From Chitinophagaceae bacterium (GTDB lineage Bacteria; Bacteroidota; Bacteroidia; Chitinophagales; Chitinophagaceae): DNA of 64,000 nt. The notes below the pieces were generated by a model. That model had not been told where the DNA came from, did not search any database, and saw only the letters and a list, made by a program, of their open reading frames with translations. The stretch spans positions 1 to 64,000 of the forward strand of contig JAEUVO010000053.1 of assembly GCA_016786885.1 (NCBI GenBank). Direction: 5' to 3'. Shown piece after piece: positions 20,701 to 26,994 of the stretch; the first letter of the stretch is position 1, and each line of letters starts with the position of its first letter. The position numbers and the translations under genes are program-made.

Positions 20701-20703
20701 TAA
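11752..20703 (+). CDS. Giant T9SS type B surface protein with three Ig/beta-helix modules
   Basis: ATG 11752 opens a 2983-residue exported protein (signal around FLVLFFALLFSINQLSGQ). Three successive modules of about 565 residues each combine an Ig-like domain (GQTYQWQ ... YYRCAVTC) with a right-handed parallel beta-helix (NSALPTGGTNFQSF ... NERGVIKLNGADHFIFDSLT). Then come an IgGFc-binding-type domain from about residue 2078 (GKRFWVGYGHHYG; SDVPIVAYAH; CYPIAVFSGSSRT), a PKD domain near 2640-2720 (WTWTFGDGNN), a fibronectin type III domain near 2810-2890, and the gliding-motility-associated C-terminal sorting domain (CHU_C/type B) from about 2897 (YIPNSFTPNGDGLNDVLRV ... SGVYIYVCDI). It should be exported by the type IX secretion system and displayed on the surface as an adhesin or matrix protein. 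The genes that follow encode a related cargo and SprF/PorE-like partners. Confidence 0.92.
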   Translation: MRKFIASGFNSFLVLFFALLFSINQLSGQTTLTTLPNPPYNGGNSLSSPAQVSFVIENTNGFPVLLTAISNWCTTTENNSIWQLYYTASALSGSATDVTAAPWTLAATSLATPVAATGITPLNFPGLSFTIPAGTQYRFALRNTGPGSCRYSGTGSAIVPNTFAGGGVNLKLGDVQIAGQSVGYGGSGTALTLTPRYFTGAITFAPAGPCTDPPVTGTVTASQNPVCLNTNFNLTLVGGTGGTGQTYQWQISPDNTNWTDITGATTAFHTTSQTSSNYYRCAVTCGATTVNSASLQVVTPAAVSGTFTINSALPTGGTNFQSFNAAYNYISCGISGPVIFNVDPASGPYTEQLIINPVPGASATNTITFNGNGRVLQFTSTNTNERGVIKLNGADHFIFDSLTINATATTTTEYGFAVQLLNNADSNIVRKCTINAFNAGTSTNHVGISISASATSATTTGNTECDDNLFELNTINGGYYGITNVGSTTVANQRNKFIRNTISDFYLYGIYVSGTFQTLIEGNNISRPTRTASSTITYGVFFTSLSTSANVTGNYIHGIYDGMTTTANDAYGIVFSGCDALAGLENRVVSNAIYDIKSNGSIWGLYNTSSDNVFFYHNTVSLDDQATTAASTETTRGFYQTTAAAGIELRNNLFTINRAGAGSKHGLFFNTTTSTIVSNNNNVYFTPSATTFYGSWGTANQATLANWQTASSQDANSSYIDPLYTNLGLGNLKPTASSMNDLGAALGITTDILGVSRSATAPDLGAWEFDVGGCTAPPNAGDATSSISVPICPGELVSLGLINNSSGTGQTYQWQSATTLAGPWTDIGSVQTNPALSLNPTVTLYYRCAVTCSGSTTFSTPVQVVVNALFPAGTYTINSAVATGGTNFQSFTDAVFALRCGIAGPIVFNVVSGSGPYNEQVIIGQIQGASAVNTVTFNGNGATITNLSTNTNERAVIKLNGTDHFIFDSLTVVPQGSATTEYGFGFHLLSNADSNIIRNCDINMSISTTSSNFAGIVSSVGTTATTTGTNESDYNLFENNEITGGYYGITSVGSTTSAVGNNVMTRNTIKDFYVYGIYLSGNFNALVEKNNIYRPTRTTSTTTYGIYVTSLNTGVKISKNRIHNLFDGTPTTTSTSYGIYFTGVDAIAGLENIVSNNAIYNMNGNGTLYGIYNTGSDNAGYYYNTVTLDDPNANTTSDAYCFYQTTAAAGIDLKNNLFSMTRAGNGDKFCMYFATSTTTFTSDYNGFYRNAANSHVGFNGANQTTLANWQAATTQDGNSVSANPYFTDAAAGNLEPRTPALDNEGTPVTGITSDIRDVVRSATTPDIGAWEFAVPVCTAPPTAGTATAVPNTGICLGTPIDLDLTGNSIGSGQSYQWQFATAAAGPYTNLGNPKIFPDTTILASGTFWYRCVVTCSSQSANSAPVQVTMNPPFPAGVYTINNTLPTDFPTGSNFNSFVEAVAVMECGIAGAVTFNVAPGTYTEQVRIHRITGASNTSRVTFQSANGNAASVTLTYDATNAAANYVLQLDSASYITYKNMTITAINATNGRAVDMANTASNDSLVNNIINVPTATGTGTTVVGVHAANLLGSANVIKGNTVNGGISGIYIASTTASPISNTFIDSNTVAGSYYYGIYLANTWFSSISKNNVTVAAPRNTTTYGIYSSGNDSAYQVNNNRVTINGTTTTTYGMYLTGCAAAGHTGSVSGNKITGLTGITGTLYGLYQTSSIGNYTKNNVININTSATTAYGLYSTGGNGIKYYNNSVQNASPAAGTTNIAAYISHTTSSAGVGDIRNNIFSHTANGIAANYLNVANIYTDFNMFYTAGAALIRQNTVNYATLQDWKNGQNWDYNSIVYTPAFAAGNELQPDVANPDVWAMHGRGVQITDNATDINGNARPITLTDGVPDMGAYEFLPTVQPPALPSTPAAPAAGTTQVFMFGTDTVQKIIWAPASTVPTTVDVRRYSGIIPPGLAPGQQSMYYYTDVDITGSAPTNFTNQQFYIDPWMRNIPLEPTVKLGRTNAAGTWLVASGSTVDDLGNVITESNLTFLDKFTGMTDGVAPPPVVPPVFTLDTSNRGKRFWVGYGHHYGFSTNSQDMALYLSAEDSANVTVKVNGTNWVRTYAIPANTVRVSDLMPTSGLVDARLTDEGLFNKGISIESDVPIVAYAHISDGANSGAGMLLPTGVYGYEYRSLNSRQYYPTGGAGSYSWMFAIADHDSTLVEITPSVTTKGGRPAGVPFQVYLKRGEVYNVMGTQATGGQGTDLSGSTIKSIPNASGKCYPIAVFSGSSRTAICNTTNGDNMIQQVFPASAWGTKYLTFATANSASNTNYNSNGWRVMVKDPATVVKRNGVTLDPATLIVPGNYYEFFVGNNTGANTASYIEADQPVMVAQYMLSTSGTGCSGVPAPTGNGDPEMIYISPIEQGIKKARFYNTNANSITSNYVNVILPTAALPSLQIDGSTTFTDVFAHPNLAGYTCVRQNFPGAAAQHYITCDSAFTAITYGLGSVESYGYNAGTLVKNLSAVPSFNNVFNTTGVNTYTCKGTPFRLSLQISVKPTQLVWQLSQVNNVTPNTNVTQVNPVPTDSVTVNGKKFYIYTLAQQYIFSQVGTYNVPITIFHPSIEGCGGSIEISLPVTVIAAPVSNFTTNFSGCVGDVVQFNATTTTSNGVPTNQWTWTFGDGNNGAGQNPVHTYAAAGTYNVSLRGIANDGCIGDTTKPVVVNPRPTGAITQDTVYVCNNASATFTVQNPVTGDTYNWYSAATGGTLLGTGTSFVLNNVTGFVNVYLEVIRLGCASTTRDRATAGVLPTLATPVVTVDSVSTNTIVFRWTAVTGATGYQVSVNGGATWSTPSSGPLGLTHTVTGLPLGTTVTLQVRALGGCLPAVSQPVSGQTVTDQVYIPNSFTPNGDGLNDVLRVYSNVIRSMKFVVFNQWGEKIFESSTQSLAWDGTHKGKAQPSGVYIYVCDIVLRNGERIQRKGSINLVR
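12380..17500 (+). repeat. Three diverged 1.7-kb coding repeats in the giant surface gene
   Basis: The Ig-like plus beta-helix module recurs three times. The shared [T/V]YTIN strand starts near 12668, 14371 and 16058, so the period is about 1.69-1.70 kb. Copies 1 and 2 are close at protein level (NERGVIKLNG versus NERAVIKLNG; DHFIFDSLT in both). Copy 3 is more diverged. Confidence 0.8.
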
Positions 20704-20732
20704 AAACTATAAAAGACCAACGTACCAAATAA

Positions 20733-23700
20733 ATGAAAAGGAAAACACAAATACTATTCTTCACAGCCAGCCTGTTACTCACAGGCTGGTTGGAAGGGTA
20801 TTGTCAGAACATAACAAATAAAGGCAGAGATTTTTGGGTTGGATATGGACACCACCAGTTCATGGAACCTGGTCAATCTAATGCCCAGGAAATGATTCTC
20901 TATTTTAGTGCAGAGCAACCAGCTAATGTGGTCGTAACAGTTCAGGGAAGAACAGCAGTACAAACATTAAATTATGCGGTTCCGGCGAATACAGTCATTT
21001 CATCTGCAGTAATGCCAAAGGGTGGTCCAAATGATTGCCGCTTGTATGACGTGCCGCCAACCTTTGGCGGAAATGGTGGTGAAGGACTTTTTGGCATGTC
21101 AATTCATATCGAGAGTGATGTGCCTATTGTTGCCTATGCGCACATATTTGGGAGTGTATCTTCGGGTGCTACAATGCTGATGCCTGTAGAATCATGGGGT
21201 TATTCTTACATGTCTATAAATAGTCAGCAGATAGATGCTGGCGGACCTGGTTTTTCTTGGGTTTATGCAATTGCTCAGCATAATAACACAGTAATTCAAG
21301 TCACCCCATCTGTTACAACCAGATTAGGTAAGCCTGCAGGGGTGCCTTTTAATATTACACTGCAAAGAGGACAGATTTACCAATTTATTGGTCAGTCAGA
21401 TGCAAATGGCAATGGAAATCAATTTACCGGCTCCACAGTAAAATCCATTGCAAATGCTGCCGGAGATTGTTATCCAATTGCAGTTTTTTCAGGAAGCAGC
21501 AGAACAAAAGGAGAACAAGTGCCATGCGGGTCAACATCAGGTAGGGATAATGATATGCAACAATGCTTTCCAACCCAGGCTTGGGGCAAAAGATATCTTA
21601 CTGCGCCATTTTCTACTGCTTCCGGGCCTTCAACAGCTGTAATATTGAATGCCAGTACATTTCAAACAAGTGTCTATAAAGTTGCAGTAAAGGATCCTAC
21701 AACAGTAGTTAGAAGAAACGGGATTATTCTAACTGGTCTTATCAATAACAGTTATTATCAGTTTTCAAGTAATACAGCTGATTATATTGAATCTGATAAA
21801 CCTATAATGGTTGCACAATTTATGTCAGGAGTATCAGGATGCAACTCCGGATCATGGGGTGATCCTGAAATGGTTTTTTTAAGTCCTATCGAGCAAGCAA
21901 TAAAAAAGGTTGGATTTTATAGAAACACAAGACAATCAATTTATGCAAACTATGTAACAGTAGTAATCCCAACCGCAGGTGTAGCTTCTCTTAGAATCGA
22001 TGGGTCGCCTACATTTAATCATACATATGCTCATCCGAATTTACCCGGATATTCAATTGTTGTAAAAGGATGGCAGGCGGCGCAGGCCCAATGCCAGATG
22101 TTTAGTGATTCTGCTTTTACAGCAATCACTTATGGTTTAGGAAGTGCTGAAAGTTATGCATACAATGCCGGCACCTATCTCAATAATCTGAATGCAATCA
22201 GTCATACACAAAATACACCAGATCCAACTGTTCCCCAGCACCCATATACTTGTGTCGGAACACCAATCAAACTTTCTGTGTTAATGGCTTATCAGCCTAC
22301 CCGGTTAGATTGGTTATTAAGTCAGCTGGGCGCCAATATCACACCTAATACAGACATAATTGATAATGCCCCTGTCTCTTCCGGTACAGTTGTGGTAAAC
22401 GGAATTACTTATTATAAGTACACTTTGCCTGGTACTTATGTTTTCAATGCGGCCGATACATTTGATTTACCTGTCAATGGTTATCATCCAAGTATCGAGA
22501 ATTGTTATAATAGGGAGAATCTTGCCATATCATTTATTGTAAAACCCAAACCTATAGCTGACTTTACGTTCAGTCATACGGGCTGCACATTAGACCCTGT
22601 AACTTTTTCCGGGGTGGCTAATACCAGTAACGGATATACTATCCGGGATTACAACTGGACTTTCCCTGGTCCCGCTACAGCCACCGGGCAGAATGTGATA
22701 CGATTGCTGCCGCCCGGTACACATACTATTAACCTGGCGGTGGTTTCCAACGATGGTTGTTCCAGCGATACACTGAAACAGATCACCGTGTACGATAAAC
22801 CTCCCGGTGATTTTATGCTGACTCCGAATAATCTTTGTGTGGGTAATGCCATCACCTTAACAGATACTTCTTCGGCAGCGATTGCTGTGAATGAGTGGTA
22901 CTGGGATTTTGGAAACGGTGTTACTCAAACTGTAACTACCGGTCCTTCGGTTACCTATACCTATCCCACTCATGGCACCTATACTATTAAACATGTGGCC
23001 CGTTCAAGTGCAAGCTGTGTAAGCGATACAGTGAGCAGGGTAGTAACTGTATATGCAAGACCAACTGTTTCTTTTACAAATGATGCAGCAGGTTGTTTGG
23101 CTCCGGCAGGGTTGGTACAATTTACCGGCACAGCTACGGCCGCAGACGGCCAGGCCATAACAGTGTATGCCTGGGATTTTGGTGATCCGAATGCTACGCC
23201 ACCGGGTAATCCGAATACTTCGACAGCACAAAACCCTTCACATAATTACCAGCAGGGAACCTATACTATTAATTTCAGCGCTACCACTGTTAACGGTTGC
23301 ACAGAGAATACATCACAAACAGTAACCTTTAACCTGAAGCCGGCGCTTACTTATCCGCTGCTGAATGCAGTATGTGAAAATGCTGCGCCATTGTCAATTG
23401 CCAGTGCAACAGTTACAAACGGTGTAACAGGAACCGGTATCTACCAGGGACCGGGCACCAATGCGGCTGGTATGTTCAACCCGGCAACGGCAGGTTTTGG
23501 TACGCATACTATCTGGTATAAGTTTACCTCAGGTGCCGGTTGTATTGATTCCGTATCGCAAACTATACTGGTGCATGCAAGACCGAGAACAAACTTTACG
23601 ATTCCGGCAGGCGGCTGTTTAGCTGCCAATGGCCAGGTGCAGTTTACCAATACGAGTACTATACCGGATGCACAAACCATGACATGGTTGTGGAATTTTG

Positions 23701-25898
23701 GTGATCCGAATGCCACACCTCCCGGTAACCCAAATACATCAACAGCACAAAACCCGACACATAATTACCTGGAAGGAACCTATACGATCAACCTGCAGGC
23801 TACTTCTTCCAATGGTTGTGTAAAGGATACGAATATTACTACCAGCTTTGCTGTAACACCGCTGCTTACCTATGCGGCATTACCGGCTATTTGTGAAAAT
23901 GCTACTCCTGTTTCTGTGGCTACTGCCAATGTTACCAATGGGGTGATTGGTACAGGAGTATACAGTGGCCCCGGTACTAATGCCGCCGGTATGTTCAATC
24001 CTGCAGTAGCAGGTTATGGTACACATACCATCACTTATACATTTACTTCCACAGGTGGTTGTGTGCAAAGCACCACGCAGAATATACTGGTACATGCCAG
24101 ACCGAGAACAAACTTTACATTGCCTGCAGCAGGTTGTTTACCTGTAACAGGGCAGGTACAGTTTACCAATACCAGCACTATTCCTGATGCTCAAACGATG
24201 ACATGGTTGTGGAACTTTAATGATTCGAATGCAGGTGGCGGTAACCCGAATACATCCACTGCACAAAACCCAACACATAATTACGGGGAAGGAACTTATA
24301 CGATCAACCTGCAGGCTACATCATCTAATGGTTGTGTGAAGGATACGAATATCACCAGCACATTTGCTGTGACACCGGCTCTTGTATTTCCGCCGCTGAC
24401 CAATGTTTGTCAGAACCCGGGAGCAGCTCCATCATCTGTTGCTACAGCAACGGCAACAAACGGAGTAACCGGAACCGGTGTGTACAGCGGACCGGGTGTA
24501 AATGCGGCAGGTCTTTTTGATCCGAATATAGCAGGACCTGGTGTGCATACTATTACTTACACCTTTACCACTGCAGGAGGTTGTACAGGTACTATTAATA
24601 ACACGATTGAAGTATATGCAAGGCCAACAGCTTCCTTTACTGCCAGTGGTAATAACGGAGCATGTTTGGGACAGGCAGTTACTTTAACGAATACATCTAC
24701 GGTTCCGTCTGGTACTATCACCACATGGAACTGGAACCTGGGTGATGGCAATACACCAACCTATAATAACGGCAACCCGTTTGCTGTAAACTATACAGCT
24801 GCTAATACATACACTGTACAACTGGTTACCGTGAGTGACCGCGGATGTTTCAGTATTCCGGTTTCGCAAACAATAAGAATAAGCCCTTTACCAGTAGCTG
24901 ATTTTACTGTACCAAGCGGTATCTGTATGCCGGGAGGTAATGCAACGTTCAATAATCTTAGTTCCGTATCTGATAATTCAGCATTAAGTTATGTGTGGAA
25001 TTTTGGCGATGGTAATACTTCTGCCAACACCAATCCATCACATGTGTATGCTGCTTCAGGTAATTACAATGTAACACTGGTATCCACATCTGCATTTGGC
25101 TGTGTGCACCAGGTTACAAAAGTGATGAACAGTTTCTTTGATAAACCGCTTGCTGCATTTACTGTATCACCGCAGGAGCTTTGCCAGGGTGCTGATAATA
25201 TATTCAGCGATGGCAGTTCGGCACCTAACAGTACGGTACAATCATGGGCATGGAATTTTGCAGATGGAAGCAATTCTACTGTGGCCAGCCCGACCAAACG
25301 ATTCAATACACCCGGCGTATATAATGTAAGCCTGGTGGTAACAAACGCTGTAGGTTGTGTTTCCAATCCTTTTGTATTACCAGTTACTGTTCACCTGCAA
25401 CCGGTGATCGATGCCGGCCAGTCGTATGTACTTCCACAGGGAACAGTATTACAACTGAATGCCACAGCTAATTCATCAACGCTTACATTCAACTGGTCAC
25501 CCGGTTTTGGATTAAGCAGTACATCGGTGCTGAACCCGACATTAACAGCATTACAGGATCAGACTTATACGCTGACAGCTACCGGTGCTTTTGGTTGTAC
25601 GGCCAGGGACCAGATGACGGTGAAAATATTGAAACCGGTAAAAGTGCCAAATGTATTCTCACCCAATGGTGATAATATACATGATCAGTGGCTGATACCT
25701 AACCTTGGTGATTACCCGGGTTGCACGGTAGAAGTATTTAACCGGTATGGCCAGCAGGTATATTACTCTGCCGGATATGGTACGCCATGGAACGGAACGT
25801 ATAATGGAAAGGAATTGCCTGCGGGCACATATTATTATATCATTCAGTTACAAAATGGATTCAAACCACTGAGCGGATCGGTAACGATCATCAGGTAA
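20733..25898 (+). CDS. Second giant T9SS type B surface protein with PKD array
   Basis: The 1721-residue protein has a signal peptide (ILFFTASLLLTGWLEGYCQ) and then an IgGFc-binding-type domain at residues 29-470 (KGRDFWVGYGHHQF, SDVPIVAYAHIFG, CYPIAVFSGSSRT) closely related to that of the preceding gene. Residues about 600-1550 hold eight PKD-like domains, recognised by WxFGD/WNFGD cores (YWDFGNG, AWDFGDP, LWNFGDP, VWNFGDGN), alternating in the middle with Ig-like units starting CENA. The C-terminal 85 residues are a CHU_C type B sorting domain (VPNVFSPNGDNIHDQW ... LPAGTYYYIIQL). It lies 29 bases after the first giant gene and 50 bases before porP/sprF, so an operon is likely. Role: surface adhesin or extracellular matrix component; ligand unknown. 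Confidence 0.92.
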   Translation: MKRKTQILFFTASLLLTGWLEGYCQNITNKGRDFWVGYGHHQFMEPGQSNAQEMILYFSAEQPANVVVTVQGRTAVQTLNYAVPANTVISSAVMPKGGPNDCRLYDVPPTFGGNGGEGLFGMSIHIESDVPIVAYAHIFGSVSSGATMLMPVESWGYSYMSINSQQIDAGGPGFSWVYAIAQHNNTVIQVTPSVTTRLGKPAGVPFNITLQRGQIYQFIGQSDANGNGNQFTGSTVKSIANAAGDCYPIAVFSGSSRTKGEQVPCGSTSGRDNDMQQCFPTQAWGKRYLTAPFSTASGPSTAVILNASTFQTSVYKVAVKDPTTVVRRNGIILTGLINNSYYQFSSNTADYIESDKPIMVAQFMSGVSGCNSGSWGDPEMVFLSPIEQAIKKVGFYRNTRQSIYANYVTVVIPTAGVASLRIDGSPTFNHTYAHPNLPGYSIVVKGWQAAQAQCQMFSDSAFTAITYGLGSAESYAYNAGTYLNNLNAISHTQNTPDPTVPQHPYTCVGTPIKLSVLMAYQPTRLDWLLSQLGANITPNTDIIDNAPVSSGTVVVNGITYYKYTLPGTYVFNAADTFDLPVNGYHPSIENCYNRENLAISFIVKPKPIADFTFSHTGCTLDPVTFSGVANTSNGYTIRDYNWTFPGPATATGQNVIRLLPPGTHTINLAVVSNDGCSSDTLKQITVYDKPPGDFMLTPNNLCVGNAITLTDTSSAAIAVNEWYWDFGNGVTQTVTTGPSVTYTYPTHGTYTIKHVARSSASCVSDTVSRVVTVYARPTVSFTNDAAGCLAPAGLVQFTGTATAADGQAITVYAWDFGDPNATPPGNPNTSTAQNPSHNYQQGTYTINFSATTVNGCTENTSQTVTFNLKPALTYPLLNAVCENAAPLSIASATVTNGVTGTGIYQGPGTNAAGMFNPATAGFGTHTIWYKFTSGAGCIDSVSQTILVHARPRTNFTIPAGGCLAANGQVQFTNTSTIPDAQTMTWLWNFGDPNATPPGNPNTSTAQNPTHNYLEGTYTINLQATSSNGCVKDTNITTSFAVTPLLTYAALPAICENATPVSVATANVTNGVIGTGVYSGPGTNAAGMFNPAVAGYGTHTITYTFTSTGGCVQSTTQNILVHARPRTNFTLPAAGCLPVTGQVQFTNTSTIPDAQTMTWLWNFNDSNAGGGNPNTSTAQNPTHNYGEGTYTINLQATSSNGCVKDTNITSTFAVTPALVFPPLTNVCQNPGAAPSSVATATATNGVTGTGVYSGPGVNAAGLFDPNIAGPGVHTITYTFTTAGGCTGTINNTIEVYARPTASFTASGNNGACLGQAVTLTNTSTVPSGTITTWNWNLGDGNTPTYNNGNPFAVNYTAANTYTVQLVTVSDRGCFSIPVSQTIRISPLPVADFTVPSGICMPGGNATFNNLSSVSDNSALSYVWNFGDGNTSANTNPSHVYAASGNYNVTLVSTSAFGCVHQVTKVMNSFFDKPLAAFTVSPQELCQGADNIFSDGSSAPNSTVQSWAWNFADGSNSTVASPTKRFNTPGVYNVSLVVTNAVGCVSNPFVLPVTVHLQPVIDAGQSYVLPQGTVLQLNATANSSTLTFNWSPGFGLSSTSVLNPTLTALQDQTYTLTATGAFGCTARDQMTVKILKPVKVPNVFSPNGDNIHDQWLIPNLGDYPGCTVEVFNRYGQQVYYSAGYGTPWNGTYNGKELPAGTYYYIIQLQNGFKPLSGSVTIIR
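23055..24617 (+). repeat. Three tandem coding repeats of about 520 bp
   Basis: Units begin at the conserved A-R-P codons near 23055, 23577 and 24096, and a fourth partial start lies near 24618, giving periods of 522, 519 and 522 bases. Each unit encodes one PKD plus one Ig-like domain. Units 2 and 3 are almost identical in protein (both contain TNTSTIPDAQTMTWLWNF), which suggests recent duplication or gene conversion. Confidence 0.85.
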
Positions 25899-25948
25899 AG
25901 GAGTACATGATAACTGTTTACATTTTTAATGACCAAAATTTAATTGCG

Positions 25949-26956
25949 ATGCGAAAGAGCTTACGAGTTTCATTATTGCTGATCATGATCGGCCTTGCTG
26001 CCAGTAAAATAAGTGCGCAGGTTGATCCGCATTTTTCCCAGTACTATGTGTATCCATCCTGGCTTAATCCTGCACTGACAGGAGCTTTTGATGGTCAATA
26101 CAGGGTATCTGGTGTGTACCGTAACCAGTGGGGGAATATCTCCAGTCCGTTCACAACGTATGGAGCTTCCGCCGAGTTCACCACGGAGAAAAAACTAAAC
26201 CTTGGTGTAAGTGTGCTGAAACAAACTGCCGGAGACGGAGGTTATAGTTATACCACTGCTTATGGAAATATAGCCTATACCGGTGTTCGTTTTGGAAAAA
26301 ATGAAGAACACAGGGTGGTGTTTGGTATGCAGGCAGGTATCATTCAGCGCCGTTTCGATCGCAATAAAATGACATTTGGTGATCAGTGGAACCCGGTCTT
26401 TGGATTCAACCCGGGAACTCCTTCTTCTGATGTACTCAACAGAACAAATGCCACTGCATTTGATATGGGAGCCGGTGTTTTGTATTTCGATGCACAGCCC
26501 GGTAAGAAAGCAAACCTGTATGCAGGTTTTTCGGCTTCACATCTTACCAAGCCAGAAGATAAATTCAGTGCTACCGGTGATGCAAAATTCCCGATGCGTT
26601 ATACTGCACATGCCGGTATACGTTTCACATTGTCTGACAGATTCAGCATCACACCTAATTTCCTGTATTTGTCACAGGGTTCTGCTACAGAGAAAATGGC
26701 CGGTGCTTATGGTCAGTACAAGGCAACATCAGATGTGAACCTGATGATCGGGGCCAACTACCGGTTTGAGGATGCGATATCACCCTTCTTTGGATTTACG
26801 TATAAGAACATGATGCTGGGAGCCAGCTATGATATTAATTCATCTGACCTTGGCAAACTGGTAAACGGATCTAACAGTTTTGAGATTTCCCTGTCTATCA
26901 TCGGACGGAAATCAACCAAAACACCGGAAGTAGAATTTGTTTGTCCCAGATTATAA
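25949..26956 (+). CDS. PorP/SprF-family type IX secretion membrane protein
   Basis: The 335-residue protein from ATG 25949 (MRKSLRVSLLLIMIGLAASK signal) matches the PorP/SprF family of outer-membrane beta-barrels. Its hallmark start is QVDPHFSQYYVYPSWLNPALTG, followed by YRVSGVYRNQWGN. In gliding Bacteroidota, SprF-like proteins encoded next to type B cargo are needed to export or attach that cargo. Here the gene follows two such cargos directly. An upstream in-frame ATG at 25907 would add 14 residues without signal character, so 25949 is preferred. Confidence 0.92.
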   Translation: MRKSLRVSLLLIMIGLAASKISAQVDPHFSQYYVYPSWLNPALTGAFDGQYRVSGVYRNQWGNISSPFTTYGASAEFTTEKKLNLGVSVLKQTAGDGGYSYTTAYGNIAYTGVRFGKNEEHRVVFGMQAGIIQRRFDRNKMTFGDQWNPVFGFNPGTPSSDVLNRTNATAFDMGAGVLYFDAQPGKKANLYAGFSASHLTKPEDKFSATGDAKFPMRYTAHAGIRFTLSDRFSITPNFLYLSQGSATEKMAGAYGQYKATSDVNLMIGANYRFEDAISPFFGFTYKNMMLGASYDINSSDLGKLVNGSNSFEISLSIIGRKSTKTPEVEFVCPRL

Positions 26957-26994
26957 TACCTGAAACCGAATTTTAAATGTTGCAATCGATCAAT

